Source: Parabacteroides distasonis
Lineage (GTDB): Bacteria > Bacteroidota > Bacteroidia > Bacteroidales > Tannerellaceae
Direction of reading: 5' to 3'
DNA: 64,000 nucleotides
Assembly: GCA_015060925.1 (NCBI GenBank)
Contig: SUXM01000002.1
Location: 115,645-179,644 of the forward strand
Shown here: positions 9,579 to 17,700 of the stretch, piece by piece
How positions within the stretch are numbered: the first letter of the stretch is position 1
How the letters are laid out: every line of letters starts with the position of its first letter
Notes under the pieces: model-generated
Told to the model about the DNA's origin: nothing
Database searches by the model: none
The model's input: only the letters and a program-made list of their open reading frames with translations
Position numbers and translations under genes: made by a program

Positions 9579-10523
9579 TCACATTTTTCTTTTTATATAT
9601 TTCCACAAATCATGTATCCATGTATATTTTAACCATTTCGCAATAAATCCTCCATTTATTTTATCTTGAAAAGAACGATAATTCCTCAATATTTCATTAT
9701 TATAACCATTGAATGGAATAAACTTAGTAGAAAGCTTTCGATTATCTAACACAGGTTTGGCCCACCATGCATTCTTATTATTTCCGCAATGTTCTCCAGT
9801 ACCATCAAACCCCCAATTCTGTGTTTTTGATACAACAGGAAAGACAGAACACATATTATTTTGAAACATATGATAATAAACACGTAAATCATCTGCCACA
9901 AATTCTTTACGAGAATCAGCTTTTAAAATACCTTTTATATAAAATCCTATAGAACAAAATTGCTTAAATCTTTCTGAATCTTTTTTCAGTTCTGAATAAC
10001 GATCAAAATAATCATGATTTACAGCTACCCATCGATCTTTCCATGTAGCTATTCCCCATGGAGAATTACAAGGATAAAAAAAGACATCATCTTTATAATT
10101 CTTAGGTAATTTAAATGGAGCTTTAAATCCACATATCGAATAAACTCGTTTATCTTCTTTATAAAATTCTAACGCTTCATTCATATATTCTAAAAAATTA
10201 GGAGCTACCACGATATCATCTTCTAACGAAATAAACGATTCATATGTTTGTAAAACATTCTGCAATGTAGTAGTTATAGACTTATGTCCACCCATATTTT
10301 CTTTATGAAAAATCGGATAAACTTTTTTAAATCCTGTTATTGACATAATATAAGAACGAACATCTTCTATTCTTTTAGTATGTTCCTCTTTATAAGGAGC
10401 ATCAGAAACTATATATATAACTGTTTGTAATGCATATAGATTTCGCTTTAATGATTCAATACATATCTTAAGATGTTCCAATCTATCATATACAGTTATT
10501 ACAACAGGTGCATAATCATTCAT
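9579..10523 (-). CDS. GT-A glycosyltransferase, GNT-I/POMGnT-like
   Basis: A 314-residue protein whose start PVVITVYDRLEHLKICIESL and central SLEDDIVVAPNFLEYMNE (EDD at residues 101-103) resemble the GNT-I type of GT-A transferases, which include N-acetylglucosaminyltransferases. The acidic EDD triad would coordinate the metal and nucleotide-sugar. Conserved aromatic and cysteine positions follow in FFYPCNSPWGIATWKDRW. It is probably cytoplasmic and adds one sugar of the repeat unit. It starts 2 bases before the end of the upstream GNAT gene's downstream spacer, well inside the operon. The sequence is noticeably AT-rich, like its neighbours. Confidence 0.8.
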   Translation of the reverse strand: MNDYAPVVITVYDRLEHLKICIESLKRNLYALQTVIYIVSDAPYKEEHTKRIEDVRSYIMSITGFKKVYPIFHKENMGGHKSITTTLQNVLQTYESFISLEDDIVVAPNFLEYMNEALEFYKEDKRVYSICGFKAPFKLPKNYKDDVFFYPCNSPWGIATWKDRWVAVNHDYFDRYSELKKDSERFKQFCSIGFYIKGILKADSRKEFVADDLRVYYHMFQNNMCSVFPVVSKTQNWGFDGTGEHCGNNKNAWWAKPVLDNRKLSTKFIPFNGYNNEILRNYRSFQDKINGGFIAKWLKYTWIHDLWKYIKRKM

Positions 10524-10525
10524 AA

Positions 10526-10975
10526 CTATAAAACCAATCTCATTATATAACTATCTTTCTGTTCTTTTTTTATTAGAAATCTTTTTTTCTCATATAAAGA
10601 AATAGCAATTTCATTTTTCTTATATACCTCTAAATCAATATATTCAAATCCTTTATTTCTAGCTTCAATCAATACTTTTTCTAATAATGTTGAAGCTATT
10701 CCATATTTTCTATAGTCAATATTAACATGAACCAAAGTCACATATCCTATTTTAGAAGTAAAATCATTTAAATATACAGAGATTAACCCTACCAATTTAT
10801 TATCATTTCTTGCACAAAAATGAGTCGCATTATTCTTTAGCTTCTTTGAATACTCAAAAATATTAACTCTTTGACTAATTGGATAAAATAACGTTATGTC
10901 AGAATCAACTTCATTAAGAAATGAAAACAATTCATTTATATCTAAATCTTCTATTGAATAAACAAAATTATTCAT
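10526..10975 (-). CDS. GNAT family N-acetyltransferase
   Basis: A 149-residue GNAT-fold protein. The acetyl-CoA pyrophosphate-binding motif A is seen as VHVNIDYRKYGIASTLLEKV (R-x-x-G-I-A), followed by the motif B pattern IDLEVYKKNEIAISLYEKKRF. The start codon overlaps the stop of the upstream ATP-grasp gene in an ATGA, so the two are translationally coupled. Together with the two aminotransferases upstream it may acylate an amino sugar or an amino acid attached to one. The substrate is inferred from neighbourhood only; ribosomal-protein-type or drug acetyltransferases share the same motifs. Confidence 0.85.
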   Translation of the reverse strand: MNNFVYSIEDLDINELFSFLNEVDSDITLFYPISQRVNIFEYSKKLKNNATHFCARNDNKLVGLISVYLNDFTSKIGYVTLVHVNIDYRKYGIASTLLEKVLIEARNKGFEYIDLEVYKKNEIAISLYEKKRFLIKKEQKDSYIMRLVL

Positions 10976-12177
10976 AATTTAACTTTTACTTGAACGTATT
11001 TATCCATATTTTGAATCATATCGAACATTTGTTCTATATTATCGTATTTTACAATAAGAGTACCTAATGCATCTTGAGCATCACGAAATTTATGGACAAA
11101 ATCTCCAATATTAGTATCAGTAACAAACTCAACTAAATTATTCTTTTTAAAATTCTCATCAAATTCCACTTCGACAAACTGTCCTGTTTCGTTTGCATGA
11201 ACCATATAATTAGACCAACAACCTTTAGAAGGTTTCATACATAATTCACTACAATCCTCTCCCATCGCAGCTTTAATCACATAAGTTACCATATTAACCC
11301 CTGTTGCACATTCTGTTATTTGGGGGATTAAACTACCTCCACTACGAGCACCTAATTCTAATATATAAATATTATCATTCTTATCAACAATTGCTTCAAC
11401 ATTATACGCTGTAGATTTCATTCCCAATAAAGAGATTAATCTTTGTAGATCATTATGTAAAGAATCTATAATTGATTGCTCCATCTGAAATGGCCAACAT
11501 TCTCCTAAAGGTGCAAAATCTTTACTTACTTTATCACTATAATACTCATTTCCAAAACAGTGAAAAACAAGTTTACCATCCACACTAAATGCATCTCCAG
11601 ATATTTGATACCCTTTTTTTTCAATAAATTCTTCTATCAAAAAGCGTTTATCTCGCGAGTAACTTAAAGCATCTATTACAAAATCCTTTAATTGAGTTTT
11701 ATCCGTTAACTTATTAATACCTTTACTTCCAGAAGAATCTACGGGTTTTATCATTACAGGAAGTTTAAATTCATCTATCACAGATAAAGCTTCTTCATAT
11801 GTACTAAATCCTTGTGCTTTAGGCACATTAAAATTATGTTTTTTTAAAAATGATCTAAAAAGATCTTTTTTAGATAAAATTTCAACCGATTTAAATGGAC
11901 TTGTAGGTAAACCTAATTTTTCACAGACATAAGCAGCTGTCGGAGCTGCAGGATCAGAAGCATAAGCAACAACCCCATCTACTTTTAATTTTTCAGCCAA
12001 ATTTAAAACAGCCTCTTTATCTGTTGTGCTTACATTATAATATTCATGAGCATATTTATGTCCTGGATTATCAGGCAGATAATCACATGTAATTACATAA
12101 TATCCTAAACGAACAGCCTCCTTTATAGCATATACTTGATAAAGAGAACCTCCCAACATTAATACTTTTTTCATCAT
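10972..12177 (-). CDS. ATP-grasp domain ligase
   Basis: A 401-residue protein. An N-terminal Rossmann-like domain (KKVLMLGGSLYQVYAIKEA) precedes an ATP-grasp domain with the loop PVDSSGSKGINKLTD, the adenine/hinge segment FLIEEFIEKKGYQISGDAF and the metal-binding ILELGARSGGSLIPQ. Such enzymes join a carboxylate to an amine through an acyl-phosphate, as in carbamoyl phosphate synthase-like amino acid ligases. It overlaps the GNAT gene (ATGA) and the PLP aminotransferase gene (ATGA), forming a tightly coupled three-gene unit inside the polysaccharide cluster. I infer that it couples an amino acid or small acid to an amino sugar, but the true substrates are unknown. Confidence 0.85.
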   Translation of the reverse strand: MMKKVLMLGGSLYQVYAIKEAVRLGYYVITCDYLPDNPGHKYAHEYYNVSTTDKEAVLNLAEKLKVDGVVAYASDPAAPTAAYVCEKLGLPTSPFKSVEILSKKDLFRSFLKKHNFNVPKAQGFSTYEEALSVIDEFKLPVMIKPVDSSGSKGINKLTDKTQLKDFVIDALSYSRDKRFLIEEFIEKKGYQISGDAFSVDGKLVFHCFGNEYYSDKVSKDFAPLGECWPFQMEQSIIDSLHNDLQRLISLLGMKSTAYNVEAIVDKNDNIYILELGARSGGSLIPQITECATGVNMVTYVIKAAMGEDCSELCMKPSKGCWSNYMVHANETGQFVEVEFDENFKKNNLVEFVTDTNIGDFVHKFRDAQDALGTLIVKYDNIEQMFDMIQNMDKYVQVKVKL

Positions 12178-13337
12178 TGTAATCGCTCTATAAATGTTCG
12201 TATTCTACTAATACCTTCTAATATCTTATCCTCTGCTAAAGTAAATGCAATACGTACGTAATTATCACAACTTTGACCATACGTAATGCCAGGTACAACT
12301 GCAACATGAACTTCTTTTAATAATGCTAACGCAAAATCCTCTGATTTCATACCTGTTTCAGAAATATCAACCATTATATAAAATGTGGCTTCCGGATTTA
12401 AACAAGACAATTTATCTATTTCATTTATTCCTTTATAAAGAATATCTCTTCTTCTTGTAAAGATTTTGACCATATCCTTAGAATAATCATTTTTACCACT
12501 CAATGCTTCAATTGCAGCATATTGAGAAGGTAATGGAGCACATGCAACAACATTCTCTTGTAATTTAGTCATTGCTGCTATAATCTCAGAGGGGCCAATA
12601 ACATATCCTAATCGCCAACCTGTCATACAAAATTCTTTTGAAAGACTATTTATTAAAATAGTTCTTTCACGCATCCCCTCTATAGTTACAATACTTCTAA
12701 ATTTTATATTATCATAAATTAAACATTTATAAACTTCATCTGAGATTATCAATAAATTATACTTTTTAGCTAAAAAAGCTAAAGCTTCTATTTTTTCTTG
12801 AGGGATAATTTTTCCTGATGGATTTGATGGAGTATTAATTATAATAGCCTTGGTTTTATCTGTTATTGCACTTTCTACATCATCAACACTAAAACCCAAT
12901 TTCTCATTTGTTTGATTATCTACAATAATTGGAATAGCATGACACATTTGTACCATCTGTACATAATTTACATAATATGGTGCAGGTATTATAACTTCAT
13001 CTCCAGGATTTAAAATAGATAATAGAGACAAATAGAGACCTTCCATAGCTCCAACTGTAACAATAATCTCATTTTCTGGATTATAATTCAACGCCTCTTT
13101 TCGTTCATAATACTTACTTATTATTTGACGCAATTCTAATAAACCAGCATTTTGAGAATAACGTGTCTTTCCCTCCTGAATAGCTAAACAACCTGCATCT
13201 TTTATAGCTTGATGAGTTTGAACATCTGGATCTCCTAATGTGAAATCTATCACATCATCATATTTCTTTGCAAGATTAAATAAATGTCTTGTTAAAGAAG
13301 GCCTTATCGACTTTGCTATGTTTGATAACATTATCAT
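12174..13337 (-). CDS. Class I/II pyridoxal phosphate aminotransferase
   Basis: A 387-residue fold-type I PLP enzyme of the aspartate aminotransferase superfamily. It shows the N-terminal VIDFTLGDPDVQTH, the glycine-containing VTVGAMEGLYLSL, the INTPSNPSGKIIP motif, the aspartate/tyrosine pair LIISDEVYK and the PLP lysine in SLSKEFCMTGWRLGY (Lys234). Substrate is an alpha-amino/keto acid rather than a nucleotide sugar, judging by family. Placed between a sugar aminotransferase and an ATP-grasp ligase with 2-4 base junctions, it may supply the amino acid that the ligase attaches. A general housekeeping transaminase role is possible but less likely in this context. Confidence 0.9.
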   Translation of the reverse strand: MIMLSNIAKSIRPSLTRHLFNLAKKYDDVIDFTLGDPDVQTHQAIKDAGCLAIQEGKTRYSQNAGLLELRQIISKYYERKEALNYNPENEIIVTVGAMEGLYLSLLSILNPGDEVIIPAPYYVNYVQMVQMCHAIPIIVDNQTNEKLGFSVDDVESAITDKTKAIIINTPSNPSGKIIPQEKIEALAFLAKKYNLLIISDEVYKCLIYDNIKFRSIVTIEGMRERTILINSLSKEFCMTGWRLGYVIGPSEIIAAMTKLQENVVACAPLPSQYAAIEALSGKNDYSKDMVKIFTRRRDILYKGINEIDKLSCLNPEATFYIMVDISETGMKSEDFALALLKEVHVAVVPGITYGQSCDNYVRIAFTLAEDKILEGISRIRTFIERLQ

Positions 13338-13339
13338 AA

Positions 13340-14452
13340 CTATTTCTCTTTTATAACAGATAAAATTCTTTCTAAATCATTTTCACTCAAATTATGATGC
13401 ATTGGTAAACAAATGACTTCATTAGCCATACGATGAGCGATAGGTAAATTTATCGGATTGGCAGAATCTAATCCTCTATACGTAGAAAATGAACTTATTA
13501 ATGGATAAAAATAACGTCGCCCATATACTCCTACAGATTTCATTCGCTCATATAAAGTATCTCGACTTATTCCATATTCTTTTTCCGATATAAAAATAGG
13601 GAAATAAGAATAATTATGTTTGACATTCGACATATCTTCAAAAAATCGGATACCTTTTATATCTCTTAAAACTTCTCGATAACGTAAAGCTACTTGACGA
13701 CGTAGCTCTATGGCCTCATCAACATGTTTCAAACCTAACAAACCATAAGCCGCACGTAATTCATCCATTTTCCCATTAATGCCTGGAGCAACAACAGTTG
13801 TTTCATTTGCAAATCCAAAATTTTTTAGATAATCAATCCGTTTTTTAGTCTCTGTATCATGACAAACCAAAGCCCCTCCTTCTATTGTATTATAAACTTT
13901 TGTTGCATGAAAACTTAATGTAGATAAATCACCCGCATTTAATACAGATATTCCATTATCTTCCACACCAAAAGCATGAGCAGCATCATATATTACTTTT
14001 AAACCATACGTATTAGCGATTTCTTGAATACGTTTCATTTTACAAGGTTTTCCATAAACATGAACAGGCATAATAGCCGTAGTCTTAGGAGTAATCGCTG
14101 CTTCTATTTTCTCCGGATCAATATTTCCAGTTTCAGACTCTATATCAACAAATACAGGCTTAATGCCATTCCACCACAATGCATGGGTTGTTGCGACAAA
14201 ACTATAGGGAGTAGTGATAACCTCTCCTGTTATACGTAATGCTTGCAATGCACAAATTAAAGGAAGAGTTCCATTTGTAAATAGACTTACATAAGGTACT
14301 TTCAAATACTCACAAAGAGCCTTTTCTAAAGCTTGATGATAATGACCATTATTTGTCAACCATTTCCGTTTCCATATATCCTCCAAATAAGGAGTAAATT
14401 CCTCTAATGGAGGAATTAATGGTGAAGTTACTGTGATAATATCAGTATTCAT
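13340..14452 (-). CDS. DegT/DnrJ/EryC1/StrS family sugar aminotransferase (VioA/FdtB-like)
   Basis: A 370-residue PLP-dependent nucleotide-sugar aminotransferase, which would convert a keto sugar nucleotide (often dTDP-4-keto-6-deoxyglucose or a 3-keto isomer) into an amino sugar. Visible motifs: the TNGTLPLICALQAL substrate/PLP loop, TTPYSFVATTHALWW, the PLP aspartate region VIYDAAHAFGV and the internal aldimine lysine in FHATKVYNTIEGG (Lys185). Overall similarity is to the VioA/FdtB branch, but 3- versus 4-amino products cannot be told apart here. No dTDP-glucose synthase or dehydratase genes are in the window, so the substrate must come from elsewhere in the genome. Confidence 0.88.
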   Translation of the reverse strand: MNTDIITVTSPLIPPLEEFTPYLEDIWKRKWLTNNGHYHQALEKALCEYLKVPYVSLFTNGTLPLICALQALRITGEVITTPYSFVATTHALWWNGIKPVFVDIESETGNIDPEKIEAAITPKTTAIMPVHVYGKPCKMKRIQEIANTYGLKVIYDAAHAFGVEDNGISVLNAGDLSTLSFHATKVYNTIEGGALVCHDTETKKRIDYLKNFGFANETTVVAPGINGKMDELRAAYGLLGLKHVDEAIELRRQVALRYREVLRDIKGIRFFEDMSNVKHNYSYFPIFISEKEYGISRDTLYERMKSVGVYGRRYFYPLISSFSTYRGLDSANPINLPIAHRMANEVICLPMHHNLSENDLERILSVIKEK

Positions 14453-14457
14453 ATAAT

Positions 14458-15297
14458 CTATTTGTTACAAATTGATAAAATCTCTAAATCTATATTAGAT
14501 AATTGAGCTGCCAATATAGAATATGTGCTATTAGAAGAACCATATATTTTTTTCATAGATGCTAATGTATACAACTCTACAATTGCATCTAAAATACCTT
14601 GTTCATTATCCCTTGTAACCTTATCCAATAAAGTCACAATACGATCTCCATATACATTTTTTAGTCTCAGTTTCTCTCCTAAATCATCTGAAGCTACATA
14701 AAAACGAACTGTAGAATTATTTAACATTTCTTTATTAATTACATCAAAAAACAAGGACAAAGGACTTTCTTGGATAGATTGTATATGGTCAGTTCTTCGT
14801 ATATGAATACCAATCATATTTTCATCTAATCCCAATTGTATTCTTCTTTCTTCTATTAATTTTAAAACTTTAGAAGTAGGTTTTAAATATTGTAATATGT
14901 TATCTTTCTTATAGAAATCTGAACAATGTACTAAATATACAGACTTATATTTTTTAACAACATCTATTAATTGTTTTACAGAAAAAGAAGAAAACATATC
15001 TTCATCATAAAACCTTTTATCAAAAATAAATTTCTGCCATAATTTTGGAATCCAAAAATTTCTTTTTCTAGGACGATCATATATATAATACTTCCAATTT
15101 GCGTCTATAATTTCTATATCTTTAAAAGATTGAGAAAACTCCATAATAGAATGAAAATCGGCACCCATTCCCCAATCTTTAAACCAAAGAATACGTAATT
15201 TTACTTGATAATCTTGACAAAATGCAATTGCGGAAGTAATAGCCAATACTCGATTAGCTAAACCACCTATAGGAACAAAAGTTATTGTTGATTTCAT
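14458..15297 (-). CDS. Fucosyltransferase-like glycosyltransferase (HxRxxD motif)
   Basis: A 279-residue protein. The N-terminal FVPIGGLANRVLAITSAIAF is the GGL-N-R loop of fucosyltransferase-fold enzymes, and IGIHIRRTDH (His165, Arg167, Asp170) is the H-x-R-x-x-D motif that binds the GDP-fucose beta-phosphate in GT11/GT23/GT65-type and NodZ proteins. A C-terminal serine/asparagine patch (IYGSSNSTYSILAA) is also typical. It probably adds fucose or a related deoxysugar to the repeat unit at the membrane inner face. It lies 5 bases upstream of the sugar aminotransferase gene in the cluster. The donor is an inference from the fold motif. Confidence 0.8.
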   Translation of the reverse strand: MKSTITFVPIGGLANRVLAITSAIAFCQDYQVKLRILWFKDWGMGADFHSIMEFSQSFKDIEIIDANWKYYIYDRPRKRNFWIPKLWQKFIFDKRFYDEDMFSSFSVKQLIDVVKKYKSVYLVHCSDFYKKDNILQYLKPTSKVLKLIEERRIQLGLDENMIGIHIRRTDHIQSIQESPLSLFFDVINKEMLNNSTVRFYVASDDLGEKLRLKNVYGDRIVTLLDKVTRDNEQGILDAIVELYTLASMKKIYGSSNSTYSILAAQLSNIDLEILSICNK

Positions 15298-15298
15298 T

Positions 15299-16735
15299 CT
15301 ATTTTTTTAAATATTGAATACACTCTTTAAATGTTACAGAACGACTAATCCACATTATCAATACATATAATAATGTCGCAACTATAATCTTTCCTATAAA
15401 GAGAATATAAATATTCTCTATTGAAAGTGTTATATAATAAGTTACACACATGACTAAAGCCGCAATAAACATAAAAGGGAATATATCCTTTAATGCATCA
15501 AATAAACTCAAACGAAGTTCTTTCCAGACAAAATAGTGCCAAACAAAAATCCAAGCAATATTTACACAAACATATGTAACAACCATTATATATATTCCCA
15601 ATAAGTAAAACATACACATTGTTATAAACAATATAACAGCTAATAAAATGGTATTCCACATATAAATATCAGATTTTCCCTTACTTATAATCAAATTAGA
15701 ATAAAGTGTTACTATTGGTATAAATGCTCCACTTATACATAATAATTGTAAAAGATAAGCACTCTCTATCCACTTATCTGTAATGGTAATAGATATCAAT
15801 TCTGGAGCTACTAAGGATAATCCAAACATAGCAGGGAAGGAGACAAAGGAGGTAAAACGTAACATTTTTCGGAATACACGAACCTGTCGCTCCTGTTCAT
15901 CTGTCACTTGAGAAAAAACAGGTTGAGCGACTCCACCAACCATACCAGAAATAAGTGAATGTCCCATATAACTCCATTTATTTGCTTGATTATAAAAACC
16001 GACATCTTTTCCTGAATAAAACTTTCCTAAAATTACAGAAAACAAATTTCCACTAATATGGGTAAATATATTCGTAACAAGTAACTTACTACTGAATAAC
16101 CATAAAGACTTCAATGGTTTAAAATTAATCTGAAAAGAAGGACGCCATGGAGAATAATACCAATTACAAACACTTACCATAAAAATATAAACTATACTTT
16201 GTGTAGCAATCCCCCAATAGGCAAATCCTTTGAAAGCTAACGTTACCCCTATTATACCTGAAACTAATAAGGCAATAATAAGCGCTTGAGACCTTTGTTT
16301 CACCATCAAGTTTCGAAACAAATAGGCATTTTGAGCCGTTCCAAAACTTGCAATAACAAACCCTAAAAAAGAATATCGGGCTAATGCTGTCAGTTCAGGC
16401 GTATTAAAAAAATGTGCAATTAAAGGCGCACAAAAAAACAAAATGGCATAAAGTAAAAGGCTAGTTAATATACTGAACCAGAACACCGCATTATAATCTT
16501 CATGCTTAATATCTTTTTTATTAGCCAAAGCTGCCGTAAATCCACTTTCTTGTAAAGAACCTGCAACTAAAGAAAAAATACTCAACATTCCGACCATCCC
16601 ATAATCTTCCGGAGATAATAAACGAGCAAGGAATATACCAAACACCAAATTCAGTATTTGCTGTATTCCATTGCTCAACCCTCCCCAGAAGAGGCCTTTG
16701 GCTGTTTTTTCTTTAAGAGTTTGTATATGCTTCAT
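15299..16735 (-). CDS. Lipopolysaccharide/oligosaccharide flippase (Wzx/WzxC type, MOP superfamily)
   Basis: A polytopic membrane protein of about 478 residues that should translocate the lipid-linked repeat unit across the cytoplasmic membrane. It starts with the polysaccharide-synthase signature GLFWGGLSNGIQQILNLVFG and LARLLSPEDYGMVGM, and shows a dozen or more hydrophobic helices along its length, ending in a lysine tail. The longest frame opens on a TTG at 16762 inside the upstream gene; the ATG at 16735, two bases after the upstream stop, was chosen. It is the only export component seen in this cluster. Confidence 0.92.
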   Translation of the reverse strand: MKHIQTLKEKTAKGLFWGGLSNGIQQILNLVFGIFLARLLSPEDYGMVGMLSIFSLVAGSLQESGFTAALANKKDIKHEDYNAVFWFSILTSLLLYAILFFCAPLIAHFFNTPELTALARYSFLGFVIASFGTAQNAYLFRNLMVKQRSQALIIALLVSGIIGVTLAFKGFAYWGIATQSIVYIFMVSVCNWYYSPWRPSFQINFKPLKSLWLFSSKLLVTNIFTHISGNLFSVILGKFYSGKDVGFYNQANKWSYMGHSLISGMVGGVAQPVFSQVTDEQERQVRVFRKMLRFTSFVSFPAMFGLSLVAPELISITITDKWIESAYLLQLLCISGAFIPIVTLYSNLIISKGKSDIYMWNTILLAVILFITMCMFYLLGIYIMVVTYVCVNIAWIFVWHYFVWKELRLSLFDALKDIFPFMFIAALVMCVTYYITLSIENIYILFIGKIIVATLLYVLIMWISRSVTFKECIQYLKK

Positions 16736-16737
16736 AT

Positions 16738-17547
16738 TCAAAAAGGAATAATTTTTTTCCAAAAAGTAGCATATTCATATTTTTCCCAAGCATGACAACC
16801 AAATGGCAAAATATTATTTGTTTTTTCATATAAAAAAGAAGGCTCTGTTTCAAAAGAAAAATACATAGCTTCTTGTGCTTCTGGAATCGAAAAATAATCA
16901 TATTTTAATGAAGAATAAAAAATATCTTCATTTACAGGATTAATATTGACAAAATAATTTAGAGAGTTTCTATAACCTAAAAGTCCTAATAAAACATATT
17001 TAAATTTATGTAAAGGACCTCTATATCGATAATAACACATCAATCCCTTAAAAGAAAATATTTTTTTTTCAAGAGGTGTATTCAGTAATGATATAAAAGT
17101 TTTTACTTTTCTTAAAGAAAATCCACCATTTCCACATGTTTCATGAAACTTTTTATTAGGCCATAACCATGGTGCTCCAACATAATCATAACCCTTATTA
17201 CACCATTCTGTCAGTTTATTCTCGAAGACATATGCATCTAACTGATAAATTAAAATATATTCATATCTTTGAAAACGAGTATAAAAAGATTGAGATAACA
17301 TCAATCGATTATACCCTACAACACTTTTAAAAAACATTGTATCAAAATACTCCACAACAATTGGAAGTTTATATTCCCTAAATATTAATTTATATTTTGA
17401 TAAATCTATATCATTTGAACAAACCAAAACAATATCAAAAGTTCCTAAAATCTTAAGACATTGTTTTAAAGATAAAAGTTCACTCTCCGATAAAAAATCT
17501 TTATATATAGGAATAACAATTATTACTTGTTTTTTTATATCGTTCAT
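16738..17547 (-). CDS. DUF5672 family putative glycosyltransferase
   Basis: A 269-residue protein with the DUF5672 pattern: IVIPIYKDFLSESE at the start, a nucleotide-sugar-type metal motif YQLDAYVF, then DYVGAPWLWPNKKF, CGNGGFSLRKVKTF, NEDIFYS and the C-terminal PFGCHAWEKY. These features fit a GT-A-like transferase, common in Bacteroidales polysaccharide loci, although no activity has been assigned to the family that I know of. It has no signal peptide. Its start overlaps the end of a decayed upstream frame, and its stop precedes the flippase ATG by 2 bases. Confidence 0.85.
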   Translation of the reverse strand: MNDIKKQVIIVIPIYKDFLSESELLSLKQCLKILGTFDIVLVCSNDIDLSKYKLIFREYKLPIVVEYFDTMFFKSVVGYNRLMLSQSFYTRFQRYEYILIYQLDAYVFENKLTEWCNKGYDYVGAPWLWPNKKFHETCGNGGFSLRKVKTFISLLNTPLEKKIFSFKGLMCYYRYRGPLHKFKYVLLGLLGYRNSLNYFVNINPVNEDIFYSSLKYDYFSIPEAQEAMYFSFETEPSFLYEKTNNILPFGCHAWEKYEYATFWKKIIPF

Positions 17548-17700
17548 ATTTTTTCTTTAAGTGTCTGTTCTGCCATTTTTATTTAAAAATCATATCTACC
17601 ATTTGTATACTCATTTCTTATTGAAGCAATCAGCTCCAACCATTCCATCCTTTTTAAACTATTAAATTCTATTTTATCTATTTTCTTCTCTTTTTTCTTA
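17544..17700 (-). pseudogene. Decayed coding remnant between ugd and the DUF5672 gene
   Basis: Directly after the ugd stop, one minus-strand frame stays open for about 38 codons (including the segment MEWLELIASIRNEYTNGRYDF), meets a single TAA at 17583-17585, and continues in the same frame for 12 codons (IK, then MAEQTLKEKI) to a TGA that overlaps the start codon of the DUF5672 gene. The amino acid composition is protein-like and the overlap is typical of coupled operon genes. I read it as the tail of a lost gene. I do not recognise the family. It may instead be chance coding in AT-rich spacer. Confidence 0.35.
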
